12,944 nt of DNA. Origin: Thiobacter sp964445085 (GTDB taxonomy: Bacteria > Pseudomonadota > Gammaproteobacteria > Burkholderiales > Thiobacteraceae). The notes under the pieces were generated by a model. It ran no database searches. It saw only the letters and a list, made by a program, of their open reading frames with translations, and had not been told where the DNA came from. Numbering within the stretch: position 1 is the stretch's first letter; every line of letters begins with the position of its first letter. Shown piece after piece: positions 6,047 to 12,774 of this stretch. The DNA lies in the NCBI GenBank assembly GCA_964445085.1, contig CAYUJV010000088.1:1-12944 (forward strand), written 5' to 3'. A program made the position numbers and the translations under genes.

Positions 6047-7014
6047 TGCTCTCCGGCGCCGGTGTGCCCGAGCCAGAACGCATTGTCCATGCGCAGGAAC
6101 TCGTCGTAGGGAATGTAGTGCGAGCCGTCGCAGGAAAAGGTCAGGCCGACGATGCCGTTGAACAGATTCAGCGTGCCCGAGCGCAGGTAGAACATTTCGT
6201 CCATCAGGCGCAGCCTGCGCAGCTGCTCCAGCACCGGCCGGATCTTGTCCTTGGGCACCAGCGTCCCCTCCGGGTAGGGCCGGCGCGGGTAGGCCAGGCA
6301 GCTGTCGGGATCGATCAGGGCATTGATGTCCAGCAGCCGGTAGCGATAGGGATCGTCGAACACCCAGACCACGGCGCGGCTGCTGGAGAAGTGCAGAATC
6401 ACGTGGAACACGCCGTGCTCCAGCATCAGCTCCTCGACGATGCCCAGCACGGTTTCCATGTGCCGGTCCATTTCGCTCTCGGTGCGGGTCTGGTGGAACA
6501 CCGTGCCGCGGATCGACGGGTCGCCCTTGATCTGGCGCCAGTAGCGCGGCTCCTCGTACAGCTCGCGCGTCAGCGGCAGATCGTGCAGGAAGAAATCCGC
6601 GCCAACGAAGCCGAGCGCCATGCCCGACGCGTCGCGCACGAGCTGGATCGCGGTGAGCGACGGCCGCCGCTCGCGCAGATTGATGTAGGCCTGGGACAGG
6701 CGGAAGCCTTCCGCCGGCACCGCCTCGCGCATGTAGGGCCGCTGCGAGCGGTCGCGGCCGAAGTCCTCCCGCAGGATCCCTTCGTGCCCGACGTTGTCGG
6801 TGATCTGGGTGCCGCCGGTGTCGGTGGCGTACAGGTATTTGGCGTGGGGCACCAGGCTCAGCGCTTCCTGCAGCACGGCGTCCATGCGCGCGCGGTCGCC
6901 CCACACCCGGCTGCAGCGCTGGGCCAGCTGGCGCAGCGGCGCCTCGAGCAGCGTCTTCAGCTCGCGCCGCTGCTGCGCGATGCTTTCCTGCAAGGTTTCC
7001 TTGGGTGGCTGCAT
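6043..7014 (-). CDS. Soluble PDC/Cache-like sensor domain protein
   Basis: A 323-residue protein without signal peptide or membrane helix. Residues about 45-150 resemble a PDC/Cache ligand-binding domain: YLYATDTGGTQITDN (60-74), GRDRSQRPYMREAV (86-99), then a strand-rich stretch ending GMALGFVGADFFLHDLP. The rest (about 170-323), including HVILHFSSSRAVVWVFDDPYR and LFNGIVGLTFSCDGSHYIPYDE, is not a signalling output domain that I recognise. Cache domains are normally extracytoplasmic parts of receptors, so a soluble stand-alone form is unusual. The ATG at 7014 was chosen because it follows the truC stop by ten bases; an ATG at 7122 is in frame but would overlap truC. It is the last gene of the aldo/keto reductase-truC operon. 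The family call is moderate; the ligand is unknown. Confidence 0.7.
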   Translation of the reverse strand: MQPPKETLQESIAQQRRELKTLLEAPLRQLAQRCSRVWGDRARMDAVLQEALSLVPHAKYLYATDTGGTQITDNVGHEGILREDFGRDRSQRPYMREAVPAEGFRLSQAYINLRERRPSLTAIQLVRDASGMALGFVGADFFLHDLPLTRELYEEPRYWRQIKGDPSIRGTVFHQTRTESEMDRHMETVLGIVEELMLEHGVFHVILHFSSSRAVVWVFDDPYRYRLLDINALIDPDSCLAYPRRPYPEGTLVPKDKIRPVLEQLRRLRLMDEMFYLRSGTLNLFNGIVGLTFSCDGSHYIPYDEFLRMDNAFWLGHTGAGEQ

Positions 7015-7024
7015 GATGCTCAGT

Positions 7025-7789
7025 CTATCCGGGCTGTGTTTCAGCACTGTGCTCGGCGGCTGCGACCCGCGCCTGCGCGCCGCCCCAGCCGAGCCGTTCG
7101 ATGACGGCGACGAATTCGGCATCCAGCGGCGCCGAGAGGTCGATGCGTTCGCCGCTCACCGGGTGAGCAAAAGTCATTCCCGTGGCCGCGAGCAGCAGCC
7201 GGCGGCACTGCAGGTGCGTGCGGAACAGCGCGTTCTGCCGGCCGTCGCCGTGGGTGGTGTCGCCGACGATGGGATGGGAGATGTGCTTCATGTGGCGGCG
7301 GATCTGGTGCTTGCGCCCCGTTCTGGGGAAGGCCTGCACCAGGGAGAAGCGGCTCGTTTCATAACGCCCGGCGGCATGGGGCAGCTCGGCGCGCGCCAGG
7401 CAGCGGTATTCGGTGACGGCCTGCTGCGGGCCTTTGTTTCCGCTGGCGCGGGCATCGGTCATCGCATCGGGCTCCTCCGCCAGCGGATGATCGATCACGC
7501 CGGCGTCCGCCAAATGGCCGCGCACCACCGCCAGGTAGCGCTTGCGCACCGCCCCCGCCGCGAACTGCTCCGTCATCGCCCGCGCCACCTCCGGGCTCAG
7601 CGCGAACAGCAGCGCGCCCGAGGTCGGCTTGTCCAGGCGGTGCACCGGATAGACCCTGCGCCCGATCCGGTCGCGCACTTCCTGCAGCGCATAGCGCGTC
7701 TCGTGCCGGTCGATGGCGCTGCGGTGCACCAGCAGTCCGGCCGGCTTGTTGACGACGACGAGATGGGGGTCGAGATAGAGGACGTGCAT
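7025..7789 (-). CDS. truC: tRNA pseudouridine(65) synthase TruC
   Basis: A 254-residue RluA-family pseudouridine synthase that isomerises uridine to pseudouridine in RNA; in E. coli TruC acts at position 65 of some tRNAs. The catalytic motif HRLDKPTSG at 50-58 carries the nucleophile Asp53. The N-terminal stretch with VNKPAGLLVHRSAIDR, the middle NKGPQQAVTEYR, and TGRKHQIRRHMKHISHPIVGD at about 158-177 follow the TruC pattern rather than RluC/RluD, and there is no N-terminal S4 domain. The start at 7789 aligns with the usual TruC N-terminus; an in-frame ATG at 7810 would add seven residues. The two starts flank the short hairpin GGGCG-GAAT-CGCCC. The gene lies 35 bases after the aldo/keto reductase gene and 10 bases before the Cache-like gene. 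Confidence 0.9.
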   Translation of the reverse strand: MHVLYLDPHLVVVNKPAGLLVHRSAIDRHETRYALQEVRDRIGRRVYPVHRLDKPTSGALLFALSPEVARAMTEQFAAGAVRKRYLAVVRGHLADAGVIDHPLAEEPDAMTDARASGNKGPQQAVTEYRCLARAELPHAAGRYETSRFSLVQAFPRTGRKHQIRRHMKHISHPIVGDTTHGDGRQNALFRTHLQCRRLLLAATGMTFAHPVSGERIDLSAPLDAEFVAVIERLGWGGAQARVAAAEHSAETQPG

Positions 7790-7824
7790 GACGGGCGATT
7801 CCGCCCGCATGTTACCACGCCGCG

Positions 7825-8733
7825 CTACAGCGACTCGAAGTGCCGCAGCATGCGCTGGCGCAGCGCCGCATCCGGCAGGCGCCCGTAGGCCGCCCCCATG
7901 TTTTCCTGCATGTGGGCCGGTTTCGAGGTGGCGGGGATGGCACAGGTGACGGCCGGATGCGACACCGCGAATTTGAGGAAGAACTGCGCCCAGTTGGCGC
8001 AGTCGATGTCCGCCGCCCAGCCTGGCAGCGGCTTGCCGCGCACGGCGGAAAACAGGCCGCCGTGCTCGAACGGCCGGTTGACGATGACCGCCAGACCGCG
8101 CTCCGCTGCCTCCGGGAGCAGCCTGCGCTCGGCCTCGCGCGCGCCGATGCTGTAGCTGAACTGCACGAAGTCGATGGGCCGGCTGCGCATGATCGCCAGC
8201 ATCTCGTCGTGGCGGCGCCCGTGGGAGGTGGTGATGCCGATGTAGCGGATGCGCCCCTCGGCCTTCATCGCCAGCAGCGTGTCCAGATGCACCTTCCAGT
8301 CCAGCAGGTTGTGGATCTGCATCAGGTCGAAGCGCGGCACGCCCCAGAACTGGCGCGACCGCTCCATCTGACGCACGCCGAGCGCCTTGCCCAGGGTCCA
8401 GACCTTGGTGGCCGCGAACAGCCGCTCGCGACCGCGGGTGCGTTTGAGCAGCTCGCCCAGCACCGACTCGGCAGAACCGTACATGGGCGAGGAGTCGACG
8501 AGCGTGCCCCCGCCGTCGAAGAAGGCCTGTAGCACACGGGCGCGGCTCGCCATGGCGTCCGGATCGCCCGCCACGTCGAAGGTGACCCAGGTGCCCATGC
8601 CGACCACCGGCAGGCGCTCGCCGGTCCTGGGAATGGCGCGGGTGATGAGCGGGCCGTCCGCCGCCGGTGCGCGGGTCAGCCCGAGGGCAGCGCCCGCGGC
8701 GAGCCACTGCAGAAAAGCGCGTCGGGAAATCAT
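7825..8733 (-). CDS. Tat-exported aldo/keto reductase
   Basis: A 302-residue NAD(P)H-dependent aldo/keto reductase. The N-terminus MISRRAFLQWLAAGAALGL contains the twin-arginine pattern SRRxFL and a hydrophobic stretch, predicting folded export through the Tat system. The catalytic tetrad is intact: Asp80 and Tyr85 in VDSSPMYGS, Lys110 in AATKVW, and His141 in MQIHNLLDW. The later VNRPFEHGGLF and CAIPATSKPAHMQEN stretches contribute cofactor-side loops in this family. The ATG has a good AAGGAGA ribosome binding site and is the first gene of the operon with truC and the Cache-like protein. Periplasmic reductases of this fold are known but uncommon, and how it obtains its cofactor outside the cytoplasm is open. 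The substrate cannot be inferred. Confidence 0.88.
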   Translation of the reverse strand: MISRRAFLQWLAAGAALGLTRAPAADGPLITRAIPRTGERLPVVGMGTWVTFDVAGDPDAMASRARVLQAFFDGGGTLVDSSPMYGSAESVLGELLKRTRGRERLFAATKVWTLGKALGVRQMERSRQFWGVPRFDLMQIHNLLDWKVHLDTLLAMKAEGRIRYIGITTSHGRRHDEMLAIMRSRPIDFVQFSYSIGAREAERRLLPEAAERGLAVIVNRPFEHGGLFSAVRGKPLPGWAADIDCANWAQFFLKFAVSHPAVTCAIPATSKPAHMQENMGAAYGRLPDAALRQRMLRHFESL

Positions 8734-8785
8734 GGTCGTCTCCTTGCAGGCACCAGCCTTTTTCTGGTCGGCCGGGTGCGCCTGT

Positions 8786-8791
8786 TATCAT
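8786..8791 (+). promoter_or_regulatory. Candidate -10 box immediately before the ABC-F start
   Basis: TATCAT (5 of 6 matches to TATAAT) ends seven bases before the ATG at 8799, and no Shine-Dalgarno-like sequence lies between. This spacing would put the transcription start on or beside the start codon. No good -35 box is visible at the expected distance. Confidence 0.35.
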
Positions 8792-8798
8792 TGCGCCC

Positions 8799-10646
8799 AT
8801 GCTGAGCATTACGCATTTGACCTACCTCGTCGGCGGCCGGCCGCTGTTCCAGGATGCCAGCCTGCAGATCTTCGCCGAGCAGCGCGTGGGCCTGGTGGGC
8901 AGGAACGGCTGCGGCAAATCCACCCTGTTCCGCCTGATCCGCGGCGAGCTCAAGCCCGACGCCGGCGAGATTGCGCTGCAGGCCGGCAAGACGCTGGCCT
9001 TCGTCGAACAGGAAATCTCCAACTCGGACAAGCCGGCGCTGGAATTCGTTCTCGACGGCGACACCGAGCTGCGCGCGCTCGAGGCCACGCTGGCCCGCGC
9101 GGAGCACGACGCCGCCTGGTTCACGGCGCAGCAACGCTTCGAGGCCATCGACGGCTACGCCGCGCCGGCGCGGGCCGCGCAGCTGCTGGCGGGACTCGGC
9201 TTCGCGCCGGAGCAGCTGCAGCGCCCGGTGGCGAGCTTTTCCGGCGGCTGGCGCATGCGCCTCAACCTGGCGCGGGCCCTGATGAAGCGCGCCGACCTGC
9301 TGCTGCTCGACGAGCCGACCAACCATCTCGACCTGGAGGCCATCCTCTGGCTCGAGCAGTATCTCGCGCGCTACCCGGGCAGCCTGCTGATCGTGTCCCA
9401 CGACCGCGAGTTCCTCAACGCCTGCGTCAACCGCATCGCCCACGTCACCCACCAGGCGATCGAGCTCTACACCGGCAGTTACGACGACTTCGAGCGCGCC
9501 CGTGCCGAGCGCGCGGCGCAGCAGAACGAAGCCGTGCGCCAGCAGCAGGCGAAGATCGCCCATCTCGAGGACTTCGTGCGCCGCTTCCGCGCCAAGGCCA
9601 CCAAGGCGCAGCAGGCGCAAAGCCGGCTCAAGGCGCTGGAGCGGCTGGAGCGCATCGCGCCGGCCCACGTCGAGCACGGCCATTTCGAGCTGGAGATCGA
9701 GGCGCCGGAGCGCGGACCGGACACGCTGCTGCGCGCGGAGCAGGTGGCATTCGGCTACGGGGAGAAAGTGCTGCTCAAGGACGTGAGCCTGGTGCTGCGC
9801 GCCGGCGCCCGCATCGCCCTGCTCGGCCCCAACGGCGCGGGCAAATCGACCCTGATCAAGCTGCTCGCGGGCGAGCTGGCGCCGACCCGGGGCAAGCTGG
9901 AGATCACGCCCGCCATCCACATCGGCTATTTCGCCCAGCACCAGCTGGAAAACCTCGATCTCGCCGCCACCCCGCTCCAGCATCTGGAGCGCATCGCCCC
10001 GGACACGCCGAGCCAGGCGCTGCGCAATTTCCTCGGCCGCTTCGGCCTCGCCGGCGAGAGCGAGGACCGCCCGGTGGGCGGTTTCTCCGGCGGCGAAAAA
10101 AGCCGGCTCGCGCTGGCCCTGCTCGCCTGGAAGAAGCCCCATCTGCTGCTGCTGGACGAGCCCACCAACCATCTCGACCTGGACATGCGCGACGCGCTCA
10201 CCGTCGCGCTCGAGGACTATGCCGGCGCGATGGTGCTGGTGTCCCACGACCGCAGCCTGATCCGCGCCACTGCCGACGAACTGTGGCTAGTGGCCGACGG
10301 CAGCGCGGCCCCCTTCGACGGCGACCTGGAAGACTACCGGGCGTGGGTGGAGGCGCGCCGCGCGCAACCCATCGCGCCCGCGCCGGCGGAGAAGCCGAAG
10401 CGCGAAGCGCCCGTGCGCAGGAAAGCCTTGCTGTCGAAACAGGCGAAACTGGAGAGCGAATTGGAAAGCGCGCAGGCCCGGCTCGCGGCGGTGCAGGCCG
10501 CGCTCGCCGATCCGGCAACCTACGCCGTGCCGGGCAATCCGCAGGTCGCGGGGCTCAATCGCGAACGGGAGACGCTGGAAGCGAACATCGCCGAACTGGA
10601 AAACACCTGGCTCGAACTGGCGACCGCACTGGAGCAGGCAGGCTAG
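8799..10646 (+). CDS. yheS: ABC-F family ATPase, YheS type
   Basis: A 615-residue soluble protein with two ABC domains and no membrane segment, as in ABC-F proteins, which act on the ribosome during translation. Domain 1 has Walker A GRNGCGKST at 34-42, signature FSGGWRMRLNLARA at 147-160 and Walker B LLLLDEPTNHLDLE at 167-180. The inter-domain linker with FRAKATKAQQAQSRLKALER (263-282) is the ABC-F hallmark. Domain 2 has Walker A GPNGAGKST at 343-351, FSGGEKSRLALA at 429-440 and LLLLDEPTNHLDLD at 449-462. A charged coiled-coil tail occupies about 530-615. Length, linker and tail match E. coli YheS better than EttA or Uup. The start at 8799 gives the family's usual N-terminus. It is divergent from the aldo/keto reductase operon. 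Confidence 0.92.
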   Translation: MLSITHLTYLVGGRPLFQDASLQIFAEQRVGLVGRNGCGKSTLFRLIRGELKPDAGEIALQAGKTLAFVEQEISNSDKPALEFVLDGDTELRALEATLARAEHDAAWFTAQQRFEAIDGYAAPARAAQLLAGLGFAPEQLQRPVASFSGGWRMRLNLARALMKRADLLLLDEPTNHLDLEAILWLEQYLARYPGSLLIVSHDREFLNACVNRIAHVTHQAIELYTGSYDDFERARAERAAQQNEAVRQQQAKIAHLEDFVRRFRAKATKAQQAQSRLKALERLERIAPAHVEHGHFELEIEAPERGPDTLLRAEQVAFGYGEKVLLKDVSLVLRAGARIALLGPNGAGKSTLIKLLAGELAPTRGKLEITPAIHIGYFAQHQLENLDLAATPLQHLERIAPDTPSQALRNFLGRFGLAGESEDRPVGGFSGGEKSRLALALLAWKKPHLLLLDEPTNHLDLDMRDALTVALEDYAGAMVLVSHDRSLIRATADELWLVADGSAAPFDGDLEDYRAWVEARRAQPIAPAPAEKPKREAPVRRKALLSKQAKLESELESAQARLAAVQAALADPATYAVPGNPQVAGLNRERETLEANIAELENTWLELATALEQAG

Positions 10647-10652
10647 CCTGCC
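10637..10652. repeat. 16-bp perfect palindrome across the ABC-F stop codon
   Basis: GGCAGGCTAGCCTGCC contains the TAG stop (10644-10646) of the ABC-F gene at its centre. It sits in the 28-bp gap to the converging DsrC-like gene and could form a hairpin at the end of the transcript. There is no T-run on either side, so a terminator role is uncertain. Confidence 0.4.
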
Positions 10653-10674
10653 GCCGGGCGCGGTGATCAGGGGC

Positions 10675-11046
10675 TCAGGCGACGCTGCCGAAGCTCGGGT
10701 CGCTGGCGATGAACGGCGGCTTCAGTCCCGCCACACGGCAACCCTGGGCCACCGGCCCGCCCGGAAACAGGGCATACAGGTGCTTGATGCCGCCCTGGGC
10801 GTGGAAGGCCTCGTCCAGCGCATCGTGCAACTCGCGCATGTTGATGTGCGCGGAATCCTCATGGCGCGCAAAGAATTCCTGCAGTGCGCGCACCACCTGC
10901 CAATGTTCTTCGGTGAGCTTGAGCCCTTCGCCCGCGGCGGTCTCCCGTCCCTGATCGCTGGTCCAGCCCAGGGGCGCATGGGGGAAATCCGGCTCGCGTG
11001 GAAAGCCGCGCTCGAGCGTATTGATGTCATAGGACATACCAGCCAT
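10675..11046 (-). CDS. DsrC/TusE-family sulfur-relay-like protein lacking the penultimate cysteine
   Basis: A 123-residue protein with the DsrC/TusE/DsvC fold pattern: N-terminal SYDINTLERGFPREPDF, the helix LTEEHWQVVRALQEFFARH at about 44-62, INMRELHDALDEAF, and the C-terminal arm KHLYALFPGGPVAQGCRVAGL. The ATG at 11046 has a strong AGGAGG site eight bases upstream. DsrC carries two cysteines on its C-terminal arm; TusE keeps only the penultimate one. Here only the inner one (Cys103) is present: the outer position is alanine, eleven residues on, and the tail continues as SDPSFGSVA. It therefore cannot form the intramolecular disulfide of true DsrC, and a sulfur-carrier or regulatory role through Cys103 alone is inference. 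No tus, dsr or hdr genes are adjacent. Confidence 0.85.
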   Translation of the reverse strand: MAGMSYDINTLERGFPREPDFPHAPLGWTSDQGRETAAGEGLKLTEEHWQVVRALQEFFARHEDSAHINMRELHDALDEAFHAQGGIKHLYALFPGGPVAQGCRVAGLKPPFIASDPSFGSVA

Positions 11047-11084
11047 GATTCAGTCCTCCTCATCGACGGTGTGTGTACAGTCTC

Positions 11085-11113
11085 AGGGTAGAACACGGGA
11101 TCGCGCCATTCAA
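11085..11113 (-). promoter_or_regulatory. Candidate promoter of the DsrC-like gene
   Basis: On the minus strand TTGAAT (11108-11113) and TACCCT (11085-11090) are spaced by 17 bases, placing a start about 30 bases before the AGGAGG site. The -35 box sits in the loop of a 5-bp hairpin GCGCC / GGCGC (11103-11118), which might instead end the upstream UPF0149 transcript. The match is weak. Confidence 0.3.
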
Positions 11114-11127
11114 GGCGCAGGGCCGCA

Positions 11128-11691
11128 TCAGGAGCTGGGCGTCCCCCTCTGCTCGCGCCAGAACAGGTACACCACCTCGGCCGCGAGCGGCAGTGCCTCG
11201 CACAGCTGGGCGTAGCGGCCCTCGCGCGCAGGACGCATCTGCGCGAGCCGGGAAATCACCTCCAGCGGTTCCTGCAACATCGTCTGCGCCGCGCGCGTCC
11301 AATGCTCCCGGAACAGGCGCATGCCGGACAGGAAACCCTCGCACCAGGCGTGTGCATCCACCTGCGGCGCGCCTTCGCCATCGCGCAGGGATTCCAGCAC
11401 CGGGCGAAAGCCGCCGCTGACGCGCAGGCCGGCCTCGATGTCGCGGTAGAGCCGCAACACCAGCCCGAGCATCTCCTCCGCCTGCTCGCCGCTCGCAAAC
11501 ACCGGCTCGTCGAACACCAGCCGTATCCACTCGTCCGGCGCCAGCCCCTCCGGGCCGCTGACTGCCGCCGTGAGAAAGCCGTGGGCGCGCGACAGGCCCA
11601 TGGCATCGCTGCCGCAGGCATCGGAACGCAGGAAGCGATCGAGGCGGAGCAGGTCGGCGTGCTGGAGCGGGGACGCGTGCATCGGCAACAT
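11128..11691 (-). CDS. YecA/YgfB (UPF0149) family protein
   Basis: A 187-residue all-helical cytosolic protein. The family pattern is seen in the N-terminal half (LLRLDRFLRSDA, then HGFLTAAVSGPEGLAPDEWIRLVF at about 37-60) and in WCEGFLSGM at 116-124, both matching E. coli YecA in order and spacing. The zinc-binding SEC-C tail found in some YecA proteins is absent; it ends at TPSS. The molecular function of the family is not established. ATGs at 11691 and 11682 are both possible, neither with a good ribosome binding site, so the N-terminus is uncertain by three residues. It lies 47 bases after the srkA stop on the same strand, so it is probably the second gene of that operon. Confidence 0.83.
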   Translation of the reverse strand: MLPMHASPLQHADLLRLDRFLRSDACGSDAMGLSRAHGFLTAAVSGPEGLAPDEWIRLVFDEPVFASGEQAEEMLGLVLRLYRDIEAGLRVSGGFRPVLESLRDGEGAPQVDAHAWCEGFLSGMRLFREHWTRAAQTMLQEPLEVISRLAQMRPAREGRYAQLCEALPLAAEVVYLFWREQRGTPSS

Positions 11692-11738
11692 GCGGCCAGC
11701 TTGCGCCGCGGCCGGGCCCCGCGTCAAGCCGGCGCCAT

Positions 11739-12740
11739 TCAGCGATTGCCGGAGAGCGGCGCCAGCGGCGGCTCCTGCATCAATGCGAGCTGCTCGCGCA
11801 ATTCGAGGATGCGGTCCTGCCAGTAGCGCTGGCTGTTGAACCAGGGGAAGGCCGCGGGAAACGCCGGATCCTCCCAGCGCTGCGCCAGCCAGGCGGAGTA
11901 GTGGATCAGCCGCAGGGTGCGCAGCGCCTCCACCAGGTGCAGCTCGCGCGGGTTGAAGTCGTGGAATTCCTCGTAGCCCGCAAGCACGGTCTCCAGCTGG
12001 CGCGTCATCTCCGCGCGTTCGCCCGACAGCAGCATCCACAGGTCCTGCACCGCCGGACCCATGCGGCTGTCGTCGAAATCCACGAAGTGGGGGCCGGCCT
12101 CGGTCCACAGCACGTTGCCCGCATGGCAGTCCCCGTGCAGGCGCAGCAGCGCGATCTCGCCCGCCTCGTCGTAGCAGCGGCGCACCGCATCCAGCGCATG
12201 GGCGCTCACCGACGCGTAGGCCTCGCCCAGGTCCGCGGGGATCCAGCCTTCGCTCAGCAGGTAGTCGCGTGGTCCGTCGCCGAAGCCGGCGATGTCGAGG
12301 GCCGGGCGCGTGTCGAAGGCGCGCAGCGCACCGATGGCGTGGATGCGGCCGAGAAAGCGTCCCATCCATTCCAGCGTGTCGAGATTGTCGAACTCGGGGG
12401 CGCGCCCGCCGCGGCGCGGATACACGGCAAAGCGGAAGCCGCCGTGCTCATGCAGGGTGCGCCCCGCGATCGCCAGCGGCGCCACCACTGGAATCTCGCG
12501 TTCGGCCAGCTCCTGGGTGAAGGCGTGCTCCTCCAGAATCTGCGCGTCGGACCAGCGCTGCGGCCGGTAGAACTTGGCCACGACCGGCGCACCTTCCTCG
12601 ATCCCGATCTGGTACACGCGGTTCTCGTAGCTGTTGAGGGCAAGCAGCCGGCCGTCGCTGCGCAGGCCGATGCTCTCCACGGCGTCGAGCACGACGTCGG
12701 GCGTGAGTGTGGAGTAGGGCGTCGCGGCAGGGATGTGCAT
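11739..12740 (-). CDS. srkA: Stress response Ser/Thr protein kinase SrkA (YihE/RdoA)
   Basis: A 333-residue member of the aminoglycoside phosphotransferase-like kinase fold, matching E. coli SrkA (328 residues) along its whole length. ALNSYENRVYQ (34-44) is the nucleotide-loop region and Lys56 in VVAKFYRPQRW binds ATP. The catalytic loop LHGDCHAGNVLW has Asp204 and Asn209, and the metal site is at Asp221 in FVDFDDSRMGPAVQDLWM. The C-terminal SAWLAQRWEDPAFP and WFNSQRYWQD also match. In E. coli it protects against stress-induced death linked to the Cpx response; the same role here is inference. The ATG at 12740 is used; one at 12749 would add three residues. It follows the partial upstream gene by 34 bases and precedes the UPF0149 gene. 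Confidence 0.93.
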   Translation of the reverse strand: MHIPAATPYSTLTPDVVLDAVESIGLRSDGRLLALNSYENRVYQIGIEEGAPVVAKFYRPQRWSDAQILEEHAFTQELAEREIPVVAPLAIAGRTLHEHGGFRFAVYPRRGGRAPEFDNLDTLEWMGRFLGRIHAIGALRAFDTRPALDIAGFGDGPRDYLLSEGWIPADLGEAYASVSAHALDAVRRCYDEAGEIALLRLHGDCHAGNVLWTEAGPHFVDFDDSRMGPAVQDLWMLLSGERAEMTRQLETVLAGYEEFHDFNPRELHLVEALRTLRLIHYSAWLAQRWEDPAFPAAFPWFNSQRYWQDRILELREQLALMQEPPLAPLSGNR

Positions 12741-12774
12741 GGCCGCCATTGTACGGCCGCCGCCGGGGCCTGTC

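Noticed and set aside
6046..7104. Plus-strand frame of 352 codons opposite the Cache-like gene
   Set aside because: Antisense shadow of a supported gene, His/Val/Gln/Ala-rich with no motif.
7025..8809. 594-codon minus-strand frame that would extend TruC upstream
   Set aside because: The extension lies out of frame over the reductase gene, whose motifs are intact. The family start of TruC is at 7789.
10637..10652. Calling the 16-bp palindrome an intrinsic terminator
   Set aside because: There is no T-tract on either strand and the loop would be only two bases, so it is listed merely as a palindrome.
8387..10666. 759-codon plus-strand frame
   Set aside because: Overlaps the YheS-type gene in another frame and is antisense to the reductase; composition is Arg/Ala/Gly/Pro-rich without motifs.
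11128..12369. 413-codon frame that would extend the UPF0149 protein through srkA
   Set aside because: The added part is srkA in a wrong frame; UPF0149 homology begins only at about 11691.
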